From positions 1 to 41,140 of the IMG/VR virus record IMGVR_UViG_3300046474_000206: a stretch of 41,140 nt of DNA; one strand, 5' to 3'. Made by a program: the position numbers and the translations under genes. A model generated the notes under the pieces. It was not told the DNA's origin. It did no database searches and worked only from the letters and a program-made list of their open reading frames with translations. The DNA is from a virus. Shown here piece after piece: positions 21,669-30,642 of the stretch (position 1 is the first letter of the stretch; every line of letters starts with the position of its first letter).

Positions 21669-22979
21669 ATGGCACTTGATCCCAATATTGCGTTGTCTGT
21701 GAAGCCGGTCGAAATCACGAACCCGCTGACACAATACGCGCAGGCAGCGCAGATTCAGAGCGCTCAGAATCAGAACCGGCTCGCCGATCTCGCCTACACC
21801 AAGGCGCAGAAGGACATCAGCGACGAAAATGCACTTTCTGGGCTGTACAGAAGCGCGGTCAGTCCGGATGGCACGCTCGACCGCAATACGCTGCTGACGG
21901 GCGCGGCATCGGCCGGCCTCGGCTCGAAGATCCCTGCGCTGACGAAATCGTTCGCGGACTCGGATAAGTCGGTTCTCGAAGCGCAGAAATTGAAGATCGA
22001 GAACACGCTTCAGCGCTTCGATGTTGGCGCGCGCATCATGTCGGGCGTCAACGATCAGGCGAGCTACGACAAGGCGCGTCAACAGATTGCGGCCATGTTT
22101 CCCGATCAGGCGTCGAGCCTGCCGACTGTCTACGACCCGGCGACGATCGAGCAGAACCGCATCAAAGCGCTGTCTGTCAAAGATCAGCTTGAGCAGCACT
22201 GGAAGCAACTCGATTACAACCTGCGCGGCAGCACGCTTGCCGAAACGCAGCGTCACAACGGCGCGACGGAACAGACGGCGGCCGGTCAACTGGCGGTGGC
22301 GCAGGAAAACGCGCGCAACGGCAAGAACCATTACGACGCGGGAAGCGGCATGATCGTCAACACGACGACGGGCGTCGCAACGCCGGCCGTTGGCGTCGAT
22401 GGGAAGCCGATCGCGGGCAACACGCCGAAGCTCAACGAAGGTCAGGCGAATGCGGTTGCGTTCGGTGCTCGCGCGACTGACGCTCAGGCAACGCTTCGCC
22501 AGCTTGAGGCGGCCGGAACGACGAATTCGGGCATGCTCAAACGCACCGCTGAATCTGTCCCATTCGTCGGTGGCGCTCTCGGATCGGCTGCGAACATCAC
22601 GCAAAGCGACCAACAACAGAGCTACGAGCAGGCCAAGCGCAACTTTATCTCTGCAGTTCTCCGTAAGGAGTCCGGCGCGGCGATCGCGGATACGGAATTC
22701 GCGAACGAGGACAAGAAGTACTTCCCGCAAGCAGGCGATTCGGCGGCGACGATCGCGCAGAAGGCACGCGCGCGTGACTTGGCAATCGAAGCGCTGAAGG
22801 CGCAGGCGGGGCCGGGCGCGTCGATGATTCCCGGCATCATCACAAACACGAATTCGGACACGAAGAACGCGCCGAAAGCCGCGCCAGCCGTCAACGCTGA
22901 TGCAGCAATGGCCGAACTGCGCCGGCGCGCAGCTTCGAATCCCGAACTCGCCAAGAAACTCGCAGCCTTGGGACAATAA
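21669..22979 (+). CDS. Internal virion / DNA-ejection protein (medium)
   Basis: 436 aa, Gln/Ala/Asn-rich and helical, with no enzymatic motif. Size and position between the smaller ejection protein and the large transglycosylase-like protein match P22 gp20-type proteins. The stop overlaps the next start (TAATG). Confidence 0.68.
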   Translation: MALDPNIALSVKPVEITNPLTQYAQAAQIQSAQNQNRLADLAYTKAQKDISDENALSGLYRSAVSPDGTLDRNTLLTGAASAGLGSKIPALTKSFADSDKSVLEAQKLKIENTLQRFDVGARIMSGVNDQASYDKARQQIAAMFPDQASSLPTVYDPATIEQNRIKALSVKDQLEQHWKQLDYNLRGSTLAETQRHNGATEQTAAGQLAVAQENARNGKNHYDAGSGMIVNTTTGVATPAVGVDGKPIAGNTPKLNEGQANAVAFGARATDAQATLRQLEAAGTTNSGMLKRTAESVPFVGGALGSAANITQSDQQQSYEQAKRNFISAVLRKESGAAIADTEFANEDKKYFPQAGDSAATIAQKARARDLAIEALKAQAGPGASMIPGIITNTNSDTKNAPKAAPAVNADAAMAELRRRAASNPELAKKLAALGQ

Positions 22980-25570
22980 TGGCGGATCTCAGCAAACTTT
23001 CGGACGACGACTTGCTTGCGGCGGTTGGCGGTGCGCCGAAAGCCGCGCCGACTGCAACGCCGGCCGCGTTCGCCAAGCAATACAGCGGACTCGCGCAGGC
23101 GGTAGGGCAAAAGCTCGGCGTCGATCCGTCGCTCGTGCTCGGCCAGCTCGGACTTGAGACGGGTTGGGGCAAGTCGGTTATTCCCGGCACGAACAATCTC
23201 GGGAACATCAAGGACTTTTCGGGCGGCGGCACCGCGGCACGCGACAACATGACGGGCAGCAATGACCGTTATCGCCAGTACGCGACGCCTGACGCGTTCG
23301 CTGCTGACTATGCGGATCTGCTCAGGCGCAAGTATCCGGGTGTCGTAGGGGCTGGCGCTGACGCAAACCGCTTCATCGGCGGTCTGCGCGGCTATGCTGA
23401 AGACCCGGCATACGGTCAAAAGCTCGCCGGCACGATCGCAACGGTACGGAAAGCGTCGCCTAGTCTGCTTGCGCGGGCGGGCGATGCCGCAGCAAGTGCC
23501 ATTTCTGGCACTGCGAACGCCGCGACGCCTCAAGATCTGTCCGGAATCAGCGATGACGACCTTTTGGCGGCGCTGGCATCGCGCGGCAAGGGCGCGGCAC
23601 CGCAACAGCCGGCACCGAAGACGAGCATTCTGGATCAGGCCGGCCGCACGCTCGGACTGACGGCGCGATCGGTCGGTCATGGTGTGGCCGATGCGGTCGG
23701 ATTGGTGGCAAACCCGCTGAATGCGACCATCAACACGGTCGGCGGCCTGTTCGGACACAATCCGCACTTGCAAGATGCCGATACGCTTATCAAGCGCGGC
23801 GTCGACGCCGTAACACCTGCGCCGGCGAACGACAACCAAAAGTTAGCGGTCGATATCGGCGGGGCGGTCGCGAATCCGGTCAATTACATCGGCGGTCCGA
23901 TCATGGCGGGCGCGAAAGGCGCTCTGTCGACACTCGGCCGTGGCGCTGTTGCGGGCGCTGTCACGGGCGGGCTTCAGCCTATCCACCAGGGCGACACGGT
24001 AGGCGACGTCGCAACGCGCGTTGGTGCCGGCGCTGTCGGTGGCGCAGCGGGTAGCGCAGCAGGGGCGGCGGTCGGTGCGGTTGCCGACAAGCTGGCGACC
24101 GGTATCAATCGGATCGTCTCGGCCGTGCGCGCGAACTTGCCAAGCACGCAGGCGGCATCGCGGATCAATGCTGACAACCTGATTATCCAGGCGGCGCACG
24201 ATCAGGGCATCGATCTCGCGGCGATCCCGCAATCGATCCGTGACAGCGCGCGTCAACAGGTGGCGGACGCGCTTGCGCACAATCGCACGCTCGACCCTGC
24301 TTCGCTGCTTCGCAAGGCTGAAGCCGACACGATTCTCGGCACCGAAAACAGCCTGACGCTAGGGCAAGCGACGCGCGACCCGATGCAGTTTGCGCGGGAA
24401 AAGAACCTGCGCGGCGTAGAGGGTGCGGGTAATGCGCTGACTGAGCGTTTCGCAAACCAGAACCGCGGCCTTATCAACGTGCTTAACCAGCGCGGCGCGG
24501 CTGCGGCGCCCGGTGAGTTCAATGCCGGGCAGGGCGTTATCAATTCGCTCCAACGCGGCGACGCTGCGGTCCAAGGGCGGATTGGCGGGCTTTACCAGCA
24601 GGCGAACGCGATCAACGGCGGCGACATTCCGCTCGATCACAATGCATTCGTCAACACGGCACGGCAAAACCTGACGTCGCAGATGCGCGATCTGCACCTC
24701 CCGCCGTCTGTGTCGCGCCAGCTTGACCGGTTCGAAAGTGGCGATACGCCGCTCAACGTCAGCACGGCCGAACAGTTCAAGTCGATTCTCGCGCAGGACA
24801 TTGCGAACGCTCAGGCGGCCGGCAAGGGTAACGTCGTTCATGCGCTCGGCATTGTGCGTGATGCGCTCGACAACGTGCCGCCTGTCCCTGGCGCGCAAGC
24901 GAATCAGGGCACCGCGGCAATCGCGGCGTTCGATCGCGCTCGCGCTGCGGCTCGTGCGCGCTTCGGTGAGATCGACAACAATCCGGCGCTGCGTGCGGTC
25001 GTCAATGGCAATGCCGTCCCTGACAACTTCTTTCAGAAGCATGTCATCAACGGCAACGTCGGCGACGTGAATGCGCTTCTCCGGCTTGTTCCGGATCAGG
25101 GCGACGCGCTGCGATCGCAGGTAGTCGAGCACCTGAAGCAAAAGGCGCTCAACGGTGCAAGCGATGAGGTCGGGGTGTTCTCGCAATCGGCCTTCAATAA
25201 GGCGCTGAATTCGATCGGCGATGCGAAGCTCAACGCGCTATTCAATCCGCAGGAAGTCGCGGCATTGAAGCAGATTGGGCGCGTGGCAGCGAACATTCAG
25301 GCGCAGCCTGCGGGCGCGGCGGTGAATAACTCGAACTCTGCGGCGGCGGTCATGAACCTGTTTAGCCAGCTGAGCGGCAAGACGGGTTCACTCCCTGGCG
25401 TCAACATCTTGCGCAACTCGGTTCGGCAGTTTCAGGATGAGCGGGCTGTATCGAATGCGCTCGCGGCGCGCTTCCAGGCGACTGCGAATCCATCGCAAGG
25501 GATTAACGCGCTTAACCGGCTCTTGCCGTACTCGGCTGGTATTGGCGCCGCAAGCGCCCAGCCGAACTAG
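22979..25570 (+). CDS. Large ejection protein with N-terminal peptidoglycan hydrolase domain
   Basis: 863 aa. Residues about 30-165 resemble a glucosaminidase / lytic transglycosylase module (LGLETGWGKSVIPGTNNLGNIK, with the catalytic Glu probably in LETGWG). The rest is Ala/Gly/Asn-rich helix typical of injected proteins, with a glycine-rich, membrane-like zone near 300-380. The motif SDDDLLAA occurs twice, near residues 8 and 188, as if a linker element was duplicated. It would open the cell wall during DNA entry. Confidence 0.78.
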   Translation: MADLSKLSDDDLLAAVGGAPKAAPTATPAAFAKQYSGLAQAVGQKLGVDPSLVLGQLGLETGWGKSVIPGTNNLGNIKDFSGGGTAARDNMTGSNDRYRQYATPDAFAADYADLLRRKYPGVVGAGADANRFIGGLRGYAEDPAYGQKLAGTIATVRKASPSLLARAGDAAASAISGTANAATPQDLSGISDDDLLAALASRGKGAAPQQPAPKTSILDQAGRTLGLTARSVGHGVADAVGLVANPLNATINTVGGLFGHNPHLQDADTLIKRGVDAVTPAPANDNQKLAVDIGGAVANPVNYIGGPIMAGAKGALSTLGRGAVAGAVTGGLQPIHQGDTVGDVATRVGAGAVGGAAGSAAGAAVGAVADKLATGINRIVSAVRANLPSTQAASRINADNLIIQAAHDQGIDLAAIPQSIRDSARQQVADALAHNRTLDPASLLRKAEADTILGTENSLTLGQATRDPMQFAREKNLRGVEGAGNALTERFANQNRGLINVLNQRGAAAAPGEFNAGQGVINSLQRGDAAVQGRIGGLYQQANAINGGDIPLDHNAFVNTARQNLTSQMRDLHLPPSVSRQLDRFESGDTPLNVSTAEQFKSILAQDIANAQAAGKGNVVHALGIVRDALDNVPPVPGAQANQGTAAIAAFDRARAAARARFGEIDNNPALRAVVNGNAVPDNFFQKHVINGNVGDVNALLRLVPDQGDALRSQVVEHLKQKALNGASDEVGVFSQSAFNKALNSIGDAKLNALFNPQEVAALKQIGRVAANIQAQPAGAAVNNSNSAAAVMNLFSQLSGKTGSLPGVNILRNSVRQFQDERAVSNALAARFQATANPSQGINALNRLLPYSAGIGAASAQPN

Positions 25571-25677
25571 GATCGCGTTCACCGCGCCCACGGATGCCGC
25601 GATACATGCGGCTCTAATGAATTCATCGACCATTTTCTTGCTCGCTCCGGCGGGCTTTCTTTTTTTCAGGGGTGTGT

Positions 25678-27963
25678 ATGGCAAACGGCTTGCTGCCTGA
25701 TCCTAAACAGCATTTTTACGACTTGATCGGGCGGCCGCTTGCGCTTGGAAAAGTGTACACATATGCGGCCGGCACGACTACGCCTAAAGCGACGTATCAG
25801 GATCTTGCCGGTACGATCCCGAACACGAACCCAATCACGTTAGACGCCCGCGGCGAGTGCGTTATGTACGGTGACGGCCGCTATCGGATCATCCTGAAAG
25901 ACGTGCTAGGCATCACGATTTGGGATCGCGACAACATCGAGGCGGCGCAATCGACGGTCGATGGCGCGATTAGTTCGCTCAAGGCTGATCTTGCTAATGC
26001 AACGGATGCGGCTAAGGGAGACGCGCTTATCGGCGTGCGTGCGTCGTTTGCCGGCGCAGCCTCGCGAACGCAGCACGACAAAAACGCCGATTCGATCAGC
26101 GCCGCGGACTTTGGCGCCGTTGGCGATGGCGTGACCGATGACACGCTCAAGTTTTCGACGTTCGAGGCGGGCACGACGGGGCAGGTTATCGATTTGCTTG
26201 GCAAGACGTATCTCGTGACGGCCATTCCGGTTGGCAACAAGTACACGAACGGATCATTTAAGGTCGGCGACGTTGTAACGCTCTGCTCGTATGTCGACGC
26301 GGTGCGCTCACTCAATGGGAAGTTGGCGATCGGCGACAACGCGCTTGCCTCGCTGACGGATAGCTACGACATTGGCACAACCGGCTCCGTTGTAGCGCTC
26401 GGCCGCAATGCGCTCGGCGCGACGTCGCAGGTCAAGAAGGCAATCGCGATCGGCGCCTATGCGCAGGGTGAAAGCGATATTTCGCGCGACAACATCGCGA
26501 TCGGCGAAGACGCTTTGCGGTTCGTCTCGGCGCGCACGCCGGACTACGATCAAAACCAGCTTCAGGGCACGCGAAACATTGCCATTGGCGGCAATGCGGC
26601 GCGATTCGTTGGAGAGGGTTACAACAACGTCATCATCGGCCGCAATGCTGGATCGGGCGTCGTCGACGGCGCCTATATGACGATCGTAGGCGCGAACGCT
26701 GCGGCAGGATATGCGCCGATTGGCCTGTCTGGAATCATTGAGAACTGGACGCCGAACAATGGGCCGGATGCGGTAACGGCGATCGGGCAAAAGGCGCTTG
26801 GCCGCACGATTACCGGCTTTAATACGGCAGTCGGTTCTGCTGCTGCGGCGAATCTTGTTACCGGCCGCGGCAATACGATTGTGGGCGATAGCGCACTGAC
26901 CGCGGCTGAATCGGCGAGCGGCTTCAATGGCAACCAGCTCACGACTCTCAATATCTCAGGTTCGTATTCGCAATCGGGTAACACGCTGACTCTTTCGTTC
27001 CCAGGGCACGGGGCATCGGGCGGCGATACGGTGGGCTTTCGTCTGCTCGATGGCGCTTCTCAGACTTTCCAGAACGACGTCGCGCCGGCAGTTGTGACGA
27101 GCGTTATCGACGCGAATACGATCACGGTCACGAACCCGGTAAGCCGCACCGCTACGGGAACCGCATCGCTGTACTGGCGCCTGAACCAGACGGCCGCGAA
27201 CAAAGCTGAAAACAATACTGTTGTCGGTGCGCTCGCCGCTGGCGTGATGACGTGGGGTAACGAAAACACGATCGTCGGTTATCGCGCGCTCAACGATGCA
27301 GTCGACTCGACGAACGGCATTTTCGGCAATGTGGCGCTCGGATTTCGCGCACTCAGCAGTTGGACGGCGCCTAAATACATGACGGCGCTCGGGCGCGACG
27401 CGCTGCGCTTCAAAACGGACGGATCGCTGGCGACCGGGGCAGGATTGAACAGTGCCGGCGTCGGCGCGAGTTCGCGCGTCTCGGGCGACAACCAGGTTCA
27501 GCTTGGCGATTCCGCGACGACAACTTATGTGTATGGCACGGTGCAGAACCGTTCCGATGCGCGCGATAAGGCAGACGTGCGCGATACGTTGCTCGGGCTG
27601 GATTTCGTCAATGCGCTTCGCCCCGTTGATTACAAATGGGACATGCGCGACGACTACATCATCACGAACGATGATGGCACGGTCACGAAGCTGCCGAAGG
27701 ATGGCAGCAAGACACGCAAGCGCTTCCATCATGGCCTGATCGCGCAGGACGTGCAGGCGCTAATCGAAAAGAGCGGTGTTGACTTCGGCGGCTTCCAGAA
27801 CCACGCCGTTGATGGCGGCTGCGATGTGCTCACCATCGGCTATGACGAACTGATTGCGCCGCTTATCAAGGCCGTGCAAGAGCTGTCGGCAAAGGTAGCG
27901 GGGCAGGAGGACATCATTTCTGGCCTCGTCGATCGCATCGCGACGCTGGAGTCTCACGCCTGA
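25678..27963 (+). CDS. Tail fibre/spike with YadA-like repeats and S74 auto-chaperone
   Basis: 761 aa from the ATG at 25678 (AGGGG upstream). Residues 1-90 form a head-binding domain of the KVYTYAAGTTTPKATY type. AADFGAVGDGVTDDT near 140 recalls beta-helix spikes. From about 215 to 620 some fifteen units such as IAIGEDALRF, TALGRDALRF and TIVGYRALND resemble the YadA head beta-roll. The C-terminus carries an S74 chaperone domain with SDARDK near 625, which trimerises the fibre and cleaves itself off. It is the probable receptor-binding protein. Confidence 0.88.
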   Translation: MANGLLPDPKQHFYDLIGRPLALGKVYTYAAGTTTPKATYQDLAGTIPNTNPITLDARGECVMYGDGRYRIILKDVLGITIWDRDNIEAAQSTVDGAISSLKADLANATDAAKGDALIGVRASFAGAASRTQHDKNADSISAADFGAVGDGVTDDTLKFSTFEAGTTGQVIDLLGKTYLVTAIPVGNKYTNGSFKVGDVVTLCSYVDAVRSLNGKLAIGDNALASLTDSYDIGTTGSVVALGRNALGATSQVKKAIAIGAYAQGESDISRDNIAIGEDALRFVSARTPDYDQNQLQGTRNIAIGGNAARFVGEGYNNVIIGRNAGSGVVDGAYMTIVGANAAAGYAPIGLSGIIENWTPNNGPDAVTAIGQKALGRTITGFNTAVGSAAAANLVTGRGNTIVGDSALTAAESASGFNGNQLTTLNISGSYSQSGNTLTLSFPGHGASGGDTVGFRLLDGASQTFQNDVAPAVVTSVIDANTITVTNPVSRTATGTASLYWRLNQTAANKAENNTVVGALAAGVMTWGNENTIVGYRALNDAVDSTNGIFGNVALGFRALSSWTAPKYMTALGRDALRFKTDGSLATGAGLNSAGVGASSRVSGDNQVQLGDSATTTYVYGTVQNRSDARDKADVRDTLLGLDFVNALRPVDYKWDMRDDYIITNDDGTVTKLPKDGSKTRKRFHHGLIAQDVQALIEKSGVDFGGFQNHAVDGGCDVLTIGYDELIAPLIKAVQELSAKVAGQEDIISGLVDRIATLESHA

Positions 27964-27984
27964 ATCTCACATCAGCCTGTCAAC

Positions 27985-28006
27985 AAGCCGCCTCCGGGCG
28001 GCTTTT
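27985..28006 (+). terminator. Intrinsic terminator after the tail fibre gene
   Basis: AAGCCGCC-TCCG-GGCGGCTT stem-loop with a T-rich tail, separating structural genes from lysis genes. Confidence 0.85.
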
Positions 28007-28020
28007 TCATTTCTGCCCCA

Positions 28021-28212
28021 ATGAAAGAAACCGCTTCTGCCGTCGCTCAGACAGTCGCATTAGTCGCGCCCCCATGGTACGCAACGGCGCTCGCGTGGAG
28101 TGACGCGAATTTCCCGCGCGTGTTGCTCGCACTGTCCGTCATCTACACCGCGTTACAGATTTACTCGTCGATCAAGCGCCTGCGCAAAGGGGATGCGAAT
28201 GTCGATGAATAA
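28021..28212 (+). CDS. Small membrane protein of the lysis cassette
   Basis: 63 aa. One hydrophobic span (about 31-50: FPRVLLALSVIYTALQIYSS) with a basic end. Located directly before and overlapping the endolysin gene, where holins or antiholins lie. There is no good Shine-Dalgarno sequence. Holin, antiholin or regulator cannot be decided. Confidence 0.6.
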   Translation: MKETASAVAQTVALVAPPWYATALAWSDANFPRVLLALSVIYTALQIYSSIKRLRKGDANVDE

Positions 28213-28678
28213 CGAGAACCTTCAAAAGCTGATCGCCGAGCTGCGCCGCGATGAAGGCGTTCGGTATGTGGTCTACAAGGACACTAAAAATATCGATACG
28301 ACGGGCGTCGGTAGGAATTTGCAGGCAAAGCCTCTGCCGGCAGGCTGGAAATATCCGCTCAACGACACGCAGGTTAATTCGCTGCTCGATGACGATCTCG
28401 AAGACGTATTCCACGATCTTGACCGCAACTTGCCTTGGTGGACAGAACTGAGCGATGTACGCATGCGTGTGCTCGCTAACCTCTGTTTCAACATGGGCAT
28501 TAATCGCCTTCTCGGGTTCAAGAAGGCGTTGATCGCTATGCGTCAGGGTAAGTTTTCTATCGCTGCCGATGAAATGCTCGACTCGAAATGGGCGCGCGAG
28601 GACGTTGGAATCGGCACGCCTGACAAGCCGGGTAGGGCGCTGCGCCTTGCAAACATGATGCGAACAGGAGTCGCGTAA
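28199..28678 (+). CDS. Endolysin, T4-type lysozyme (GH24)
   Basis: 159 aa from the ATG at 28199 (AGGGG seven bases upstream). The catalytic Glu/Asp/Thr pattern of GH24 is visible: E19 in RRDEG, D28 in YKD, Thr34-35 in DTTGVG. The later LANLCFNMGINRLLGFKKAL block is characteristic. No signal or anchor sequence, so it depends on a holin. It cleaves the glycan backbone of peptidoglycan at the end of infection. Confidence 0.9.
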   Translation: MSMNNENLQKLIAELRRDEGVRYVVYKDTKNIDTTGVGRNLQAKPLPAGWKYPLNDTQVNSLLDDDLEDVFHDLDRNLPWWTELSDVRMRVLANLCFNMGINRLLGFKKALIAMRQGKFSIAADEMLDSKWAREDVGIGTPDKPGRALRLANMMRTGVA

Positions 28679-29220
28679 TGGACTGGAAATCGATACTCGG
28701 CGGCGTCGCGCCGACACTGGCAACGGCCCTGTCAGTCGTCGGCGGTCCTGCCGGCATGGTAGCGGGCGCTGCGTTGCGGGCTGTTAGCGGCGCCGTGCTT
28801 GGTCATCAGGACGGCACAACCGACCAGGTTACGCAGGCGATTCAAGCCGGACTGTCGCCTGACGCGATCGCGGCGCTCCAGAAGGCCGATAACGACTTCA
28901 AGGTCCAGATGGCGCAGATTCAGGCGGCGACCGATCAGAAGGAGATCGGCGCGGCCTCTGAGGCAATCGGCGACGTCAACGTGACGATGCAGGCTGAAGC
29001 GAAGGCGGATCACTGGCCGTCGTACACCTGGCGTCCGTTCATCGGCTTCATGTTTGGCCTCTACGTCGCCTCGCTGTTCATTCTGCCGCTGTTCCACGTG
29101 CAGCCGGTCACGCTGTCGGCAGATATGACGCTGACAATCGGTGCGGTGCTTGGCGTGGCTTCGTTCTTTCGTGGCAAGGCGCAGGCTGACCCGCGTGTGC
29201 AGGCGGATAGCCGCGGCTAG
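28678..29220 (+). CDS. Holin, 3TM-type family
   Basis: 180 aa. An Ala/Gly-rich N-terminal segment (LATALSVVGGPAGMVAGAAL), a charged helical middle, then two hydrophobic segments after HWPSYTWRPF. The Trp-Arg-Pro motif before the membrane segments is characteristic of the 3TM phage holin family. Start and endolysin stop overlap (TAATG). The gene ends tail-to-tail with 29217-29558, sharing CTAG. No spanin gene is recognisable next to it. Confidence 0.8.
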   Translation: MDWKSILGGVAPTLATALSVVGGPAGMVAGAALRAVSGAVLGHQDGTTDQVTQAIQAGLSPDAIAALQKADNDFKVQMAQIQAATDQKEIGAASEAIGDVNVTMQAEAKADHWPSYTWRPFIGFMFGLYVASLFILPLFHVQPVTLSADMTLTIGAVLGVASFFRGKAQADPRVQADSRG

Positions 29221-29558
29221 TTCTGCATCTCGCACAGAACGCCGATAGCGGCGCTCATGGCGTCCTGCCATACCTGTGCATCCCTTTCGCCGTCGTAGGG
29301 CGGCGTTAGGGATGACAGGCGCTCAATTGCGGCCTCAATGCTGCGCGTATGGTCGACGTCGAGCCAGCCTGTCGGTTTCTTGAATGCGACTTCGATGCGC
29401 CGCGCCATAGTGTGACCGATGTTTCGAATCGGATTCGGCCCGATGATGTTATTTGCCTGCGCCTGCGTCATCCCGGCAATCTGCCCGAATGCGGTCGGCC
29501 CGATGCGCTCGGCAAGAAAACGGGCGTTTTTGCGCCGGATCTCTGGTGCTGTTGACAT
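29217..29558 (-). CDS. Second CI-like HTH protein beside the plasmid origin
   Basis: 113 aa from the ATG at 29558; a GTG at 29591 would add 11 residues. The N-terminal part (FLAERIGPTAFGQIAGMTQA) and the signature ARRIEVAFKKPTGWLDVDH match the end of the CI-like HTH domain at 5698-6165 (ARRIEGALNLPEGWLDTNH). The upstream DNA is the iteron region, so it could control rep transcription or copy number, or link plasmid and lytic states. That role is inference. Confidence 0.7.
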   Translation of the reverse strand: MSTAPEIRRKNARFLAERIGPTAFGQIAGMTQAQANNIIGPNPIRNIGHTMARRIEVAFKKPTGWLDVDHTRSIEAAIERLSSLTPPYDGERDAQVWQDAMSAAIGVLCEMQN

Positions 29559-29596
29559 AATAGAATTTATCGGTTCTTTTTTTGCGTTCACGGTGA

Positions 29597-29773
29597 TGAA
29601 CGCTAGGTGTCCGGCAATGGGACGCTAGGGGCCGATTTAGCGTACCTGTAGCCGAACACTACGCTGTATGTGGATAACTTTTGCGTACCTGTGACCGGAC
29701 TCTAGATCTCGTAGCGTACCTGTGGCCGAACTCTAAACCGGCTTAGCGTACCTGTGGCCGGACAAAACCATAC
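29597..29773 (+). other. Iteron plasmid origin
   Basis: Four iterons with the core TAGCGTACCTGTGGCCG begin at 29638, 29681, 29712 and 29744; three keep TAGCG and one has TTGCG. Two degenerate GACGCTAGG-type elements lie at about 29599-29636. A perfect DnaA box is between iterons 1 and 2. AT-rich flanks lie on both sides. The rep gene ends 10 bp after the last iteron. This is a classical theta-type plasmid origin. Confidence 0.85.
29669..29677 (-). promoter_or_regulatory. DnaA box
   Basis: TGTGGATAA on the plus strand, i.e. consensus TTATCCACA on the minus strand, with no mismatch. Confidence 0.8.
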
Positions 29774-30394
29774 TTATATCTCTTCTATATCCTTCGGCGC
29801 TGCCGCGATCCGCCTCCGGGTGTCCATCAAACGGCGCACGGCAGGGTGCGCAGAATCCTCATCAACCTCATCAGGCGGCGTCGCAAGTTCAGTTGTTGGA
29901 AGCGCGGCCTTCAGAACGCCTTCGGCGGAATCCCACCTAAAACCGTCTCCAGGAATGATCTCGCAGTTTGTGAGCGCTTCGGCGTCGACGCGCCCGCGTT
30001 CGTTCACTGCCTCGCCGATTGCCTTTAGACGCTCGCCAATCTTCATAGGGATATAGTCGACCACGATTGTGCACAAAACTCGCGTTCCTAGCCGAATGTC
30101 GAGGCGCTCGCGGGCGATGTATAGCGTCCCTGTCTTGCCCTTTCCTTTCGTGATGACGCGAAGCATCCTGTGTTTTTCGAGGATCTTCACACACTCGGAT
30201 ACGGTGCTCTTCCCCATCCCCGTCATTTCGGCAAGTCGGCGGATTCCCGGTTCGGCCTCGCCAGTGTCGAAGTCGGCGTGGCTTTTGATGGCCTGCCAAA
30301 GACCAAAGGCGCTCATCCCGATCTGTGCGGCAATCCCCGATTCGAACAAGTCTCGCTGCATGGTCTGGAATGTCGTATCAATCTTTGTCTTCAT
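29774..30394 (-). CDS. Plasmid replication initiator (Rep), helix-turn-helix type
   Basis: 206 aa from the ATG at 30394, overlapping the preceding stop (TGATG). A winged HTH (IRRLAEMTGMGKSTVSECVKILEKHRML, residues 51-78) is followed by a beta wing with KGKGKTGTLYIARERL. Placed between an iteron array with a DnaA box and a par operon, it is the obvious iteron-binding initiator. It does not look like a classical RepA/Pi two-domain protein, so it may be one of the shorter initiators of phage-plasmids. It ends 10 bp from the last iteron. Confidence 0.75.
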   Translation of the reverse strand: MKTKIDTTFQTMQRDLFESGIAAQIGMSAFGLWQAIKSHADFDTGEAEPGIRRLAEMTGMGKSTVSECVKILEKHRMLRVITKGKGKTGTLYIARERLDIRLGTRVLCTIVVDYIPMKIGERLKAIGEAVNERGRVDAEALTNCEIIPGDGFRWDSAEGVLKAALPTTELATPPDEVDEDSAHPAVRRLMDTRRRIAAAPKDIEEI

Positions 30395-30642
30395 CACTTT
30401 CCGCCCTGCTTCCGCCGCGCCAGCTCGCGTCGCGCCCCCTCGACAAGCAATTCAGACATGGGCGTGTCGGTCAGCTTCATGAACGCGCGCAATTCCTCAT
30501 ACAAACTTTTTGGCATGTTCACCGCCATGCGCTGCGTTGAATCGCGCTCGCGGAACGTCGGCTGCGCTTCGTTATCCAGCTTTGCCGGTTGCTGGCCAAT
30601 AAAGGCGTCGACGGCGCTGCGGTTAAGTGGAGGATTAGCCAT
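30394..30642 (-). CDS. Ribbon-helix-helix partition protein (ParB/ParG-like)
   Basis: 82 aa. A disordered N-terminus is followed by a ribbon-helix-helix (RMAVNMPKSLYEELRAFMKL, then TPMSELLVEGARREL). Directly downstream of and overlapping parA, the place of the small centromere-binding partner in type Ib partition. It probably binds the palindromes at 31353-31386, stimulates ParA ATPase and represses the operon. Confidence 0.75.
   Translation of the reverse strand: MANPPLNRSAVDAFIGQQPAKLDNEAQPTFRERDSTQRMAVNMPKSLYEELRAFMKLTDTPMSELLVEGARRELARRKQGGK

Noticed and set aside
21129-22976. 615-residue open frame on the minus strand across the ejection-protein genes
   Set aside because: Arg/Leu/Val-rich antisense shadow with no motif, spanning three well-supported plus-strand genes. 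Similar antisense frames at 12331-13641, 15295-16557 and 38593-39786 were rejected for the same reason.
25640-25672. Possible terminator before the tail fibre gene
   Set aside because: A T-rich run is present, but the preceding GC-rich segment does not form a proper stem.
25388-25684. Minus-strand frame over the gap between ejection protein and tail fibre
   Set aside because: Hydrophobic segment looks tempting, but it overlaps two plus-strand genes, has no Shine-Dalgarno sequence and no promoter of the regulon type.
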